This document shows, piece after piece, positions 34,358 to 41,988 of a stretch of 64,000 nucleotides of DNA. The DNA is taken from the NCBI RefSeq assembly GCF_900110645.1, contig NZ_FOFB01000022.1:47762-111761 (forward strand), given 5' to 3'. The position numbers and the translations under genes were made by a program. The stretch is from Neolewinella agarilytica. GTDB taxonomy: Bacteria > Bacteroidota > Bacteroidia > Chitinophagales > Saprospiraceae. The stretch's first letter is position 1; the number at the start of each line of letters is the position of its first letter. A model generated the notes under the pieces. The model had not been told where the DNA came from, ran no database searches, and saw nothing but the letters and a program-made list of their open reading frames with translations.

Positions 34358-34682
34358 TAATGTGTTGGTTCGATTCCCGAGTAATAAAGTGCGGACGGTT
34401 GACCGTCTTTCAAGTTATTTTGCCGCAAGCGACTTTATTGACACCAAGTGCACCAAGTGCACCAAGACACAAAGGAGGGCCTTTCATTAATGAGCCGGAA
34501 TGTTCTCAAAGCCCTTCGTCCGACGAATTCTTTTCTGCTGCGACGGAGGAGCAGTTGCGGGAAAGTTCGTCTGACGAGTTGGGGGACTTTATGTCTCTGC
34601 GCAAAACGAAGTCGTCACAAACTTTTCAATCGGCTGCGCCAGATTTAAAAGGATTTGCCGGACGACTGAGCCTGAAAAAGAA
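34358..34682. other. Gene-free stretch before the DUF937-OmpA gene terminator
   Basis: About 325 bp. It contains a tandem CACCAAGTG phrase (34443-34468) and two similar TTCGTC(C/T)GACGA segments (34518 and 34567). No convincing gene is present. A tRNA-like GGTTCGATTCCC at 34366 lacks the rest of a tRNA. Confidence 0.4.
34443..34470. repeat. Phrase array (CACCAAGTG)n
   Basis: Three contiguous CACCAAG(TG/AC) units. It belongs to the same class of short phrases near gene ends. Confidence 0.45.
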
Positions 34683-34715
34683 ACCCCCGCCGAATCCAGA
34701 AGATCCGACGGGGGT
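34683..34715 (-). terminator. Rho-independent terminator of the DUF937-OmpA gene
   Basis: ACCCCCGCCGAAT / ATCCGACGGGGGT stem with two mismatches. On the minus strand it is followed by TTTCTTTTT. It lies 26 bp beyond the stop of the leftward gene. Confidence 0.75.
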
Positions 34716-34740
34716 AACTAATGTCAATATAGTTCAGCGA

Positions 34741-36111
34741 TTACTTAGCGGTAACCCGAGCGGCGATGCGGCGGTTTTGCGCCTTACACTCAGGAGTGTC
34801 GTTGGCTGGGCACATGGGGTGTGCTTCACCGAAGCCTTCAGCGGCAAGGCGGGATCCATCGATGCCTTTGGCTACGATAGCAGCCATTACGTTGCTGGCA
34901 CGGCGCTCAGAGAGCTTCATGTTAGCTTCTTCGCCTCCGTCACTGTCGGTGTAGCCACCGATCTTGAGGTTGACGTTGGGGTAAGCCTTCAAAACAGCTA
35001 CCATGTTGTCGATCTGACGCTGAGAGTACTCAGCGTCCAGGTCAGCGCTTCCGGTTTTGAAACGAAGAGCGTCGAAGTTGAACCAGGTCGTCTTGTCAAC
35101 AGCAGCGTCACCTTCGATGAAGCTGATCAGGGAGTACTCTACACCCTCTTTGTTAGCTTCGATGGTAGCACCTCCGGGAAGTGCACGCTCCCACAAACCG
35201 CTGGCGGTTTCTTTAAGGCCAGAGAGTGCACTGCTGCCGGCAGCTACTGCGCCGTCAACCATGTCACCGGCTCCGTCTACCAGATCACCGGCCGCACCGG
35301 CTGCGCTGTTGGCAGCGTCGCTTGCCGCATCGGTCATGCTACCTGCAACATCTGACATGCCAGCAGTAACGTCATCACCACAGCTCTTAAGGCCGAACCA
35401 TGCGAGTGCGCCAAGAAGAAGGAGGGGGAGTAACCACTTAAGGAAACCAAGTCCGCCACCAGTTGGAGCAGAAACGGCGGGAGCAGCGTCCCGTACCCGG
35501 CTGGCAGTATTACCAACGGCTGCGGTAGCAGCTTTAGTCGTATTGCTGACCGCTCCGGTTGCGTGGCTTACAGCAGACTGCTTGCCGAAACCGAGGACGG
35601 CGCTGAGAACAGCGGGGATAGCACTCATGATGCTACCTTTCTGACTGAGCAGGATGGATGCCAGGCCTCCGGCGTCGAGCTTTTCGCCGCGGATTTTCTT
35701 AGCCAGGAAGCTCATAATGAAAGGAGCAGCCATGCCCAGAAGGGAAGAGGAAGATTTTTTGTTGATGCCGGCCATGCCGCTGATGGCATCGATCAGGCCA
35801 CCTGTCTTGTTGCCAAGCAGGGAACCGAGAAGGCCACCACCGATATCGCGTGGGTCGTTCTGGGCAAGATTGCCGCTACCCATCATGCCGATGAGGTCGC
35901 CAAGGTCGAAGTTATTTTCGCCCTTAAGCATATCGAAGATCGCACCAAAGTTGCCACCTTCTGCTTTCTGTACCATACCTCCAAGGATGGAAGGTAAAAT
36001 GCCACTGAGGGCAGACTCTACACCTCCTTTTGATTCGCCTAATTGATTGCTGATGGTGCCCATCATTTCGGGAGTAATCATTCCCTTGAGGTTGTCAAGA
36101 ATATTTGCCAT
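34741..36111 (-). CDS. DUF937 and OmpA-domain membrane protein
   Basis: This 456-residue protein has an unusual order. The N-terminal 170 residues are a DUF937 domain (GGVESALSGILPSILGGMVQKA and LLGSLLGNKTGGLIDAISGMAG), without a signal peptide. A single membrane helix (FLKWLLPLLLLGALAWFGL, about 223-241) is followed by an Ala/Gly/Asp-rich linker and a C-terminal OmpA domain. The OmpA domain has FNFDALRFKTGSADLDAEYSQRQIDNM, IGGYTDSDGGEEANMKLSERRASNV and NRRIAARV. DUF937 would sit in the cytoplasm and OmpA in the periplasm, so it may link a cytosolic assembly to peptidoglycan. Such proteins occur elsewhere in Bacteroidota. Role unknown. Confidence 0.88.
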   Translation of the reverse strand: MANILDNLKGMITPEMMGTISNQLGESKGGVESALSGILPSILGGMVQKAEGGNFGAIFDMLKGENNFDLGDLIGMMGSGNLAQNDPRDIGGGLLGSLLGNKTGGLIDAISGMAGINKKSSSSLLGMAAPFIMSFLAKKIRGEKLDAGGLASILLSQKGSIMSAIPAVLSAVLGFGKQSAVSHATGAVSNTTKAATAAVGNTASRVRDAAPAVSAPTGGGLGFLKWLLPLLLLGALAWFGLKSCGDDVTAGMSDVAGSMTDAASDAANSAAGAAGDLVDGAGDMVDGAVAAGSSALSGLKETASGLWERALPGGATIEANKEGVEYSLISFIEGDAAVDKTTWFNFDALRFKTGSADLDAEYSQRQIDNMVAVLKAYPNVNLKIGGYTDSDGGEEANMKLSERRASNVMAAIVAKGIDGSRLAAEGFGEAHPMCPANDTPECKAQNRRIAARVTAK

Positions 36112-36246
36112 GTAAAAAGAGTAGTTTTTAGGACAGTCCGGCTTGGCGGCCGGGCTTGGTCCCCGTAAAAAAGTAGTTTTGAAATTGAATCCATCCCTTC
36201 GACGTAAGTTTTAACATATAGTCACGTTTCCCAAAAAAGGCTTGCT

Positions 36247-36254
36247 TAACTTTG
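36247..36254 (+). promoter_or_regulatory. -7 box immediately before queD
   Basis: TAACTTTG matches TAnnTTTG and ends only 5 bp before the ATG at 36260. A start of transcription 5-7 bases downstream would place the mRNA end at the start codon, giving a leaderless or nearly leaderless message. Confidence 0.45.
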
Positions 36255-36259
36255 CGCCC

Positions 36260-36688
36260 ATGTTATACCTTACCAGACGTGAGACCTTCAATGCGGCCCA
36301 CAAACTGCACAATCCGGATTGGTCCGATGAAAAGAATAAAGCGACCTTCGGCAAATGTTCTAACCACAACTGGCACGGCCATAATTACGAGCTCTTTGTG
36401 ACGGTGGTTGGTGAACCCGATCCCGTAACTGGCTTCGTGATGGATGCCAAAGTTCTTTCGACGATCGTCAAGAAAGAAATCGTTGATCAGGTCGATCATC
36501 GTAACATCAATCTTGATGTCGAATGGTTCTCTTCTGACCTCCAACCGACAACTGAAAACCTTGCCAGAGCGTTCTGGAACAGAATCGAAGCTCTGATCAA
36601 CGAGCGTGGTGCTCAATTGTACTGTGTCAAGTTAAAAGAGACCGAAAACATTTTTGCTGAGTACTTCGGCCCACAAGGAAGAAAATAA
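36260..36688 (+). CDS. queD: 6-pyruvoyl/6-carboxy-tetrahydropterin synthase
   Basis: This 142-residue enzyme of the PTPS/QueD family converts dihydroneopterin triphosphate to 6-carboxytetrahydropterin or 6-pyruvoyl-tetrahydropterin. Zinc-binding histidines are in FNAAHKLH and NWHGHNY, and the catalytic cysteine in FGKCSNHN. Further conserved parts are GFVMDAKVL, VDHRNIN and LKETENIFAEYFG (catalytic Glu). I start at ATG 36260; an upstream TTG frame overlaps the promoter. It lies three bases before folE, and GTP cyclohydrolase I supplies its substrate, so the pair forms a two-step operon. A queuosine role is the usual one, a pterin role an alternative. Confidence 0.92.
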   Translation: MLYLTRRETFNAAHKLHNPDWSDEKNKATFGKCSNHNWHGHNYELFVTVVGEPDPVTGFVMDAKVLSTIVKKEIVDQVDHRNINLDVEWFSSDLQPTTENLARAFWNRIEALINERGAQLYCVKLKETENIFAEYFGPQGRK

Positions 36689-36691
36689 TTA

Positions 36692-37288
36692 ATGGCATTT
36701 ACCAAAACGTTGAATTACGACGATAAAGTCACCGATCAATTGTCAAAAAACTTCACGGATATCATCAGTGGAGTAGGAGAAGAGGTGAGCCGGGAAGGCC
36801 TGCTTAAAACGCCGGAACGAGCCGCAAAAGCGATGCAGTTTCTAACGCAGGGCTATGAACAGGATGCAGAAGCTATTCTACGGAGTGCCATGTTCGCTGA
36901 AGACTATTCAGAGATGGTAATCGTAAAAGATATTGAGCTCTACAGCCTGTGCGAGCACCACCTGCTGCCTTTTTTCGGAAAGGCCCACGTCGCTTATATT
37001 CCGGACGGTTACATCGTCGGCTTAAGCAAAATTCCCCGGGTGATTGATGTATACGCCCGCCGTTTTCAGGTGCAGGAACGGCTGACGGACCAAATCCTGC
37101 AGGCCATCCAAACAACCCTTAACCCCCTTGGCGTTGCCGTAGTCATTGAAGCCAGGCATATGTGCATGATGATGCGCGGAGTACAGAAGCAAAACTCCGC
37201 GACCACTACCTCAGCCTTTACCGGCGCCTTCAAGGCTGAGCGTACCCGAAATGAGTTTTTGAAGTTGATTACGGGTGACCTGGGGTAG
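36692..37288 (+). CDS. folE: GTP cyclohydrolase I
   Basis: This 198-residue enzyme converts GTP to dihydroneopterin triphosphate, the entry to folate, queuosine and tetrahydropterin synthesis. Zinc ligands are visible in [21 protein letters not shown] (CxxH) and in [17 protein letters not shown] (Cys). [21 protein letters not shown] is the family signature. The start three bases after queD indicates coupling. Length is within the type IA family range. Confidence 0.97.
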   Translation: MAFTKTLNYDDKVTDQLSKNFTDIISGVGEEVSREGLLKTPERAAKAMQFLTQGYEQDAEAILRSAMFAEDYSEMVIVKDIELYSLCEHHLLPFFGKAHVAYIPDGYIVGLSKIPRVIDVYARRFQVQERLTDQILQAIQTTLNPLGVAVVIEARHMCMMMRGVQKQNSATTTSAFTGAFKAERTRNEFLKLITGDLG

Positions 37289-37333
37289 TCAGCGCACCAG
37301 CTGGCTCGTCGATGGGATGACTTTGATTGTTCC

Positions 37334-37377
37334 CTTACCCCTTTCTCCTTACTCCCTTACCCCTTTACTCAATCTCC
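37334..37377. repeat. Phrase array (CCCTTACCCCTTTCTCCTTACT)
   Basis: Repeats of CCCTTACCCCTTT and CTCCTTACT fill the convergent gap after folE and run into the stop codon of the DM13 lipoprotein gene. Closely similar text is at 60488-60552. Confidence 0.5.
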
Positions 37378-38042
37378 CCGTCTCCAACCTTTACGTTGAA
37401 AGGCTTACAGAAGTAGAGGACATGGGAGTAATCATTCAGCGTGGCGCCGTCGATTATATAATTGTGAGCGCCCTGGAAAGTTTGTACGGCAGCAATTTCC
37501 AGCGCATCGCTGGTAGAGTTGGGGTTGTTGCTAAGGTAGACGTAGAGGCCAGGTAAGCCGCTGTCTGCAACGTAGTTGTCTCCAAAGGAAAGGTCCAGTT
37601 GTCCGTTTGGAAGTTCAGTCAGGGTGAAATCTCCTTCAAGATCGTAGCTGCTGGTGGTGGCAATCGCGCCGCTTTTGCTCATCGTTTCCACTACGACCGT
37701 AGACTCGCCGACTTCCACCGAGAGGGCATCGGTGGCGCTCTCGCCAAATTCATCCTGATAAGTTACGCTAAGATTTGTAGTGCCAACCTGCAGGGCCGAT
37801 GCAAGGCCAGTCGCGGAAATGCTTACGATGCTGGGGTCTTCTGATGACCAGTTGGCGTCCACCGCTTCAGCTTGTCCAATGTTGTTGAAAAACTGAAATT
37901 CAAACTGGTAGGTGGTCCCTTCTTCGATGCTGCTAATGGGGTTGGTCAGTCTGATTTGAGGTGCAACGTAGTCGTCTACCACATCCTCACCAATGCAGGA
38001 AAAAAAGAGAGAGGTCAATAGGATCAGGAAAAAAAACCGCAT
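37365..38042 (-). CDS. Lipoprotein with Ig-like (Big_2) and DM13 domains
   Basis: This is a 225-residue lipoprotein (lipobox FFSC, Cys16). Residues about 28-110 form a bacterial Ig-like domain (QFEFQFFNNIG, NWSSEDPSIVSISATGLASALQVGTTNLSVTY). The C-terminal about 100 residues match a DM13 domain: YDLEGDFTLTELPNGQLDLSFGDNY, GLYVYLSNNPNS, and the cysteine in HVLYFCKPFNVKVG, thought to be redox active in that domain. It is probably an extracytoplasmic anchored protein; an electron-transfer role is a family-level suggestion only. The last codons lie inside a phrase array. Confidence 0.75.
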   Translation of the reverse strand: MRFFFLILLTSLFFSCIGEDVVDDYVAPQIRLTNPISSIEEGTTYQFEFQFFNNIGQAEAVDANWSSEDPSIVSISATGLASALQVGTTNLSVTYQDEFGESATDALSVEVGESTVVVETMSKSGAIATTSSYDLEGDFTLTELPNGQLDLSFGDNYVADSGLPGLYVYLSNNPNSTSDALEIAAVQTFQGAHNYIIDGATLNDYSHVLYFCKPFNVKVGDGEIE

Positions 38043-38298
38043 AGCTTATCGTTTGGAAATCCAAATTTACGGACTATCCGCTGGCTTTGTTTCTTTTCGT
38101 GGCGGGATTGTCGCCTGATGGATAGTTTAGGGCTGAATGCCGCGTCGTGAAGTTAATATTCATGCCCGATCAATGTGGTAGAGGGGGCGCGGCCGCAGGT
38201 GCACAGGAGCTTGTAAAAAGCAGTGTTGGCAGGAAACCACACCTTAGCCTTCGGACAACTACCTCAAATATTTACCTCTACAAGCCCGCTGCGCTTAC
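38043..38298. other. Divergent promoter region with dispersed motif
   Basis: About 255 bp of a 300-bp gap between the DM13 lipoprotein and aminotransferase starts. It contains motif copy 6 and no gene. Confidence 0.4.
38186..38203 (+). repeat. Dispersed bipartite 18-bp motif, copy 6
   Basis: GGCGC-GGC-CGCAGGTGCA, identical to copies 3 and 8. Confidence 0.8.
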
Positions 38299-38306
38299 TA
38301 ACTTTG
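38299..38306 (+). promoter_or_regulatory. -7 box of the aminotransferase gene
   Basis: TAACTTTG matches TAnnTTTG, 37 bp before the ATG at 38344. No clear -33 TTG is seen. Confidence 0.45.
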
Positions 38307-38343
38307 CGTAGTTTTAAAATTAACCCCCTCAAGATCAATTCAA

Positions 38344-39549
38344 ATGTCTACAATGACCTCTCCACTCTCCAACCGAGTACTTAATATGGAAGAGTCCGCT
38401 ACGCTGCGGATGGCCGCTCTTGGGCGGGAAGTGAAGGCTAAGGGCCACGATGTTATCAGCCTGAGCCTCGGAGAACCTGATTTTGATACCCCGGAGCACA
38501 TCAAGATGGCCGCAAAGAAGGCCCTCGATGCAGGCCATACCAAATACACGCCGGTTCCTGGAATTCCCGCTTTACGGGAAGCTGTTTCCGAAAAATTCAA
38601 GCGGGAGAACGGGCTCGAGTACAGCCCCGCCCAGATTGTCGTTTCCACCGGTGCCAAGCAATCAATCGCTAACCTGGCGAATGCTCTGCTGAATCCTGGT
38701 GACGAAGCCATCATCCTCGGCCCTTACTGGGTAAGCTACTCTGACATTGTAAAGGTTGCAGAAGGCACACCCGTAATCGTTACGGCCGGGATTGAAGACG
38801 ACTTCAAAGTTACCCCTGAAGCTATTGAGGCGGCCATTACGGATCGGACTAAGTTCATGCTCTTTTCCTCGCCCTGTAACCCAACGGGTTCAGTGTACAC
38901 TGCGGATGAGCTGGCCGCTATTTCTAAAATGCTTGGCCGTCACCCGCACGTCCATGTTATCTCCGATGAGATCTATGAACATATCAACTTCACCGGCAAG
39001 CACGCCAGTATTGGCACTTTCCCCGAAGTAAAGGACCGCACCATCACCGTTAACGGTTTTTCAAAGGGCTTTGCCATGACGGGCTGGAGACTTGGCTACA
39101 TTGGTGCACCACTGCACATCGCTAAGGCCTGCGCGAAGCTGCAGGGGCAATGTACCTCGGGTGCCAACAGCATCGCCCAGTGGGCGGGTGTGGAAGCACT
39201 CAATACCAGCCTGAAGCCAAGCATGGATATGAAGGAAGCTTTCGGTAAGCGCCGTGAAATGATGATCGCCGGCCTTGAAGCTATTGATGGTCTGCGCGTT
39301 AACCGCCCGCAGGGTGCCTTCTACATCTTCCCGGATGTAAGCGCCTTCTTTGGCAAATCCAACGGTGAATTTACCATCAACAACTCCGACGATATGGCGG
39401 AGTACCTGCTGCTATCTAAGTACGTAGCCACCGTCACCGGTGCTGCTTTCGGAGCACCCGACTGTATCCGTATTTCCTACGCGGCCAGCGAAGAGCAGCT
39501 ACAGAAAGCGATTGAGCGAATTTCTGAGGCACTCACAGCCTTAAAATAG
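38344..39549 (+). CDS. PLP-dependent aminotransferase, class I (aspartate aminotransferase-like)
   Basis: This 401-residue cytoplasmic enzyme is of the aspartate/tyrosine/aromatic aminotransferase fold I, subgroup Ib-like. Conserved features are ISLSLGEPDFDTPEHIKMAA, KYTPVPGIPALREAV, NPTGSVYTADEL, SDEIYEHINF, the PLP lysine in NGFSKGFAMTGWRLGYIG, and the substrate carboxylate arginine in CIRISYAASEEQL. The usual substrate is aspartate/2-oxoglutarate; prephenate specificity is possible. Single gene. Confidence 0.92.
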   Translation: MSTMTSPLSNRVLNMEESATLRMAALGREVKAKGHDVISLSLGEPDFDTPEHIKMAAKKALDAGHTKYTPVPGIPALREAVSEKFKRENGLEYSPAQIVVSTGAKQSIANLANALLNPGDEAIILGPYWVSYSDIVKVAEGTPVIVTAGIEDDFKVTPEAIEAAITDRTKFMLFSSPCNPTGSVYTADELAAISKMLGRHPHVHVISDEIYEHINFTGKHASIGTFPEVKDRTITVNGFSKGFAMTGWRLGYIGAPLHIAKACAKLQGQCTSGANSIAQWAGVEALNTSLKPSMDMKEAFGKRREMMIAGLEAIDGLRVNRPQGAFYIFPDVSAFFGKSNGEFTINNSDDMAEYLLLSKYVATVTGAAFGAPDCIRISYAASEEQLQKAIERISEALTALK

Positions 39550-39591
39550 GGTAGGGTTCAAGCATAGAATTTAGGCGAAGCCCTGACTTTT

Positions 39592-39646
39592 GTTTACACC
39601 TGAGAGTATTGGATCGTAAAAAAGTCACGACTTCTCAGGTGTAAAC
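39592..39646. repeat. Perfect 14-bp inverted repeat with 27-bp loop
   Basis: GTTTACACCTGAGA (39592-39605) and TCTCAGGTGTAAAC (39633-39646). It lies 43 bp behind the aminotransferase stop. No T-run follows, so it is not an obvious terminator. Confidence 0.8.
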
Positions 39647-39679
39647 TACCTTACCCCTTACCTGAAGTGTACTCCGGAG

Positions 39680-39902
39680 CTACCCGTTTTCTACCAATTG
39701 ATACCGCTTCAATTCCGCAACCCTGTAGTTCTGAATTGAGTCAAGGGGGTAAGATCTCAGGCCTGTTTTGTCATCATATGCCCGGAAAACATTGAAGTGT
39801 AAGTGCTTCTCTGTTGTTTGTCCTGTCTTGCCACTCACGGCAATTGGCTGGCCAACAGATGAGCTGGTACTGTCTGCTGCCCACAGAACTGATTCTTCCC
39901 GA
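39680..39902 (-). pseudogene. C-terminal remnant of an M23 (LytM) peptidase
   Basis: On the minus strand a frame of about 74 codons reads SVGQPIAVSGKTGQTTEKHLHFNVF and then RAYDDKTGLRSYPLD before a TAG at 39680-39682. GxPIAxSGxTGxxTxxHLHFxVF is the end of the M23/LytM zinc endopeptidase domain; HLHF holds a metal-ligand histidine. The first metal motif (HxxxD), a signal peptide and a start codon are missing. The frame is closed upstream by a TAA inside the gamma-glutamyltransferase gene. So this is the tail of a lost cell-wall peptidase gene, cut off where the transferase gene ends. Confidence 0.75.
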
Positions 39903-41597
39903 TTAATATCCCTTTACATCATCATCCGGGTTTCTTCTGTCTGCTGCAGCAACAATTGTTCCCTCCGGTAATCGCTGCAGGGCTTTGATTACGGCCATGT
40001 ACTTTGTTTCGCGGAATTGGTGGCCCATCTTTTCCAGGTCTTCCTTGACACCATTGCCGAGGGCGTCGGCTTCGTGAACGATGACGTCGGGGAGATACTG
40101 GTGGTGGAAACGAGGTGCGTTTACCGCTTCGGCCAGCGGCATACCGTATTCGGTGACGTTGAGGAAGGTTTGTAATACGGCAGTGATGATGGTGGATCCG
40201 CCGGGGGCGCCGAGTACGAGGAATAGCTCTCCGTCTTTTTCCACGATGGTGGGCGTCATGCTGGAAAGCATCCGTTTGCCTGGCATGATAGCGTTAGCTT
40301 CCTTCCCGATGAGGCCAAACATATTGGGGACACCAGGTTTTGCGCTGAAGTCATCCATTTCGTTATTAAGGAAAAAGCCGCCTTCATCGACCATGACTTT
40401 GCTGCCAAAATTTCCGTTGAGCGTAGTGGTGATGGAGACGGCATTGCCCGCTGCGTCGATGATACTGATGTGTGTCGTTTCGTAACTTTCTCTTACGGCT
40501 TCCAGCCCGGCGACGATGGCATCCGAGGTGCCGGCAGAGTCTTCCCGGAAATCATTCATGCGGCCGGCGAGGTAGTCATCGTCCAGAAGAGAGTCGAGTG
40601 GAACGGGGTAGAAGTCGCTGTCGCCCATGTATTCCGCCCGGTCGGCGTAGGCGCGGCGCATGGCTTCAACGGTAGTATGCACGGCGGGGGTAGACTGGAA
40701 GCCCCAGTCGGAGAGTGGATAAGGCTCCAGCATCTCCACCATCTGGGCAAGGCAGAGGCCTCCGCTGCTACTGGGTGGCATAGAGATGATGCGGTATTCT
40801 TTGTAATCCTTACTGATGGGTTCCCGCCACGCTGGTTTATAGTTGGCGAGGTCTTCGAGGGTGATGAGCCCGCCGCCGGATTTCATTTCTTTTACGATTA
40901 ATTCGGCGGTTTTACCCTTGTAGAACCCTGCCGCTCCTTTGTCGCGGATTCGGCGTAGGGTAGCGGCCAGAGCAGGTTGTACGATGAGGCTGCCTTCAAC
41001 AACTGTAGTGTCAGAGAAAGGGGTGCTTTTATTGAATTCAGCGAAGTCATCATGATAACGTTTAATGCGACCTACCTCTGATTGGCTTAGGCGGTAACCA
41101 TTCATAGCTAGATCAATGGAATAGCCGACGAGGTCTTTCCATGGCCGGGAGCCGTGCTTACGGTGCATTTCCGCAATGCCGGCAACGGTACCGGGAACGC
41201 CAACGGCGAGGTGCCCACGGGTAGAGAGACCCTGTACGACATTTCCTTCTTCGTCCAGATACATATCCCGATCAGCGGCTGCGGGCGCTTGCTCCCGATA
41301 GTCGAGGGCCTCCGAATTTCCGTCCGCATCCCGATAAACCAGAAAGCCACCGCCGCCGATGTTGCCGGCACGGGGATAAACAACAGCCATAGCGAATTGC
41401 ATGGCCACTGCGGCATCGATGGCATTGCCTCCGTTTTGCAGGACTTTGAGGGCTACTTTAGTGGCCAGCGGATGCGGACCGGCAACGGCAGCGGTGGAAA
41501 AGTCAGCCGTTTTAGTGGCTGAGTAATTAATTTTTGGTTCTTCGCGGCAGCTGGATAACAGCAAACAAAGGCCAAGGGAAAGGAGTAGAAAGCGCAT
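39903..41597 (-). CDS. ggt: Gamma-glutamyltransferase, lipoprotein form
   Basis: This 564-residue Ntn-hydrolase transfers or hydrolyses the gamma-glutamyl group of glutathione. A lipoprotein signal (lipobox LSSC, about residue 18) places it in the cell envelope. Large-subunit motifs are VLQNGGNAIDAAVAMQFAMAVVYPRAGNIGGGGF. The self-cleavage nucleophile threonine starts the small subunit at THISIIDAAGNAVSITTTLNGNFGSKVMV. Small-subunit motifs are NNEMDDFS and GKRMLSSMTPTIV. The ATG at 41597 (MRFLLLSLG) is the start; a longer frame adds a hydrophilic leader before the signal peptide. The gene's end is fused to an M23 peptidase remnant downstream. Confidence 0.95.
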   Translation of the reverse strand: MRFLLLSLGLCLLLSSCREEPKINYSATKTADFSTAAVAGPHPLATKVALKVLQNGGNAIDAAVAMQFAMAVVYPRAGNIGGGGFLVYRDADGNSEALDYREQAPAAADRDMYLDEEGNVVQGLSTRGHLAVGVPGTVAGIAEMHRKHGSRPWKDLVGYSIDLAMNGYRLSQSEVGRIKRYHDDFAEFNKSTPFSDTTVVEGSLIVQPALAATLRRIRDKGAAGFYKGKTAELIVKEMKSGGGLITLEDLANYKPAWREPISKDYKEYRIISMPPSSSGGLCLAQMVEMLEPYPLSDWGFQSTPAVHTTVEAMRRAYADRAEYMGDSDFYPVPLDSLLDDDYLAGRMNDFREDSAGTSDAIVAGLEAVRESYETTHISIIDAAGNAVSITTTLNGNFGSKVMVDEGGFFLNNEMDDFSAKPGVPNMFGLIGKEANAIMPGKRMLSSMTPTIVEKDGELFLVLGAPGGSTIITAVLQTFLNVTEYGMPLAEAVNAPRFHHQYLPDVIVHEADALGNGVKEDLEKMGHQFRETKYMAVIKALQRLPEGTIVAAADRRNPDDDVKGY

Positions 41598-41888
41598 ATG
41601 GGGGCATTTGGGGATGGAAAGGTAATGTTTGCCCACCAACTTTTCAGGTGTCCCGCAGTATTGCGGGACAGGTGCTGTGCAGGTTATGGTGCTAGTTCAG
41701 CATTACTCAGTCCCTGCTCTTAAATGGCATTTCCTTGCACCTGCGTCCGCGCCACCGACGATTTCGCCAGTTGGAGAAATAACGAAATCGTTAACGGAAA
41801 GATGCCTTGCTCAGCGGGCAACAACTTCCTTCACGGGGCTCTTCCCGTAGCTCATAAAAATCATTCTTTATTTCTAGCCGTTAAACTT
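41598..41888. other. Divergent gap upstream of ggt and the citrulline hydrolase gene
   Basis: About 290 bp. Contains dispersed motif copy 7 (41736-41753), a small CGGGACA/TGTCCCG-type repeat (41649-41670, cccgcagtattgcggg) and no gene. Confidence 0.4.
41736..41753 (-). repeat. Dispersed bipartite 18-bp motif, copy 7
   Basis: TGCACCTGCG-TCC-GCGCC on the plus strand. Confidence 0.8.
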
Positions 41889-41896
41889 TAGCTTTG
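41889..41896 (+). promoter_or_regulatory. -7 box of the citrulline hydrolase-like gene
   Basis: TAGCTTTG matches TAnnTTTG. Transcription from here would give an unusually long leader of about 87 bases. Confidence 0.45.
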
Positions 41897-41914
41897 CCAT
41901 TATAAACCAAATCT

Positions 41915-41964
41915 GGTGGCTCCTGAAGTCACCATTCCCGTTGGCAGGTATTTTTCCTGCCGAC
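41915..41964 (+). ncRNA. Structured 5' leader with two hairpins
   Basis: Hairpin 1 is GGTGGCT / AGTCACC (41915-41933), 7 bp with one G-U pair and a CCTGA loop. Hairpin 2 is GTTGGCAGG / CCTGCCGAC (41940-41964), 9 bp with one G-U pair and a TATTTTT loop. They are 6 bases apart and lie 24 bases before the ATG at 41989. No known riboswitch class is recognised. Confidence 0.5.
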
Positions 41965-41988
41965 ACAGCGCCCTAACCAAGCCGATCA

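Noticed and set aside
34366..34380. tRNA-like GGTTCGATTCCCGAG, with GGTGTAGCCC about 45 bp upstream
   Set aside because: The T-arm does not form a proper 5-bp stem, there is no acceptor stem, and the upstream piece is coding sequence of the small protein.
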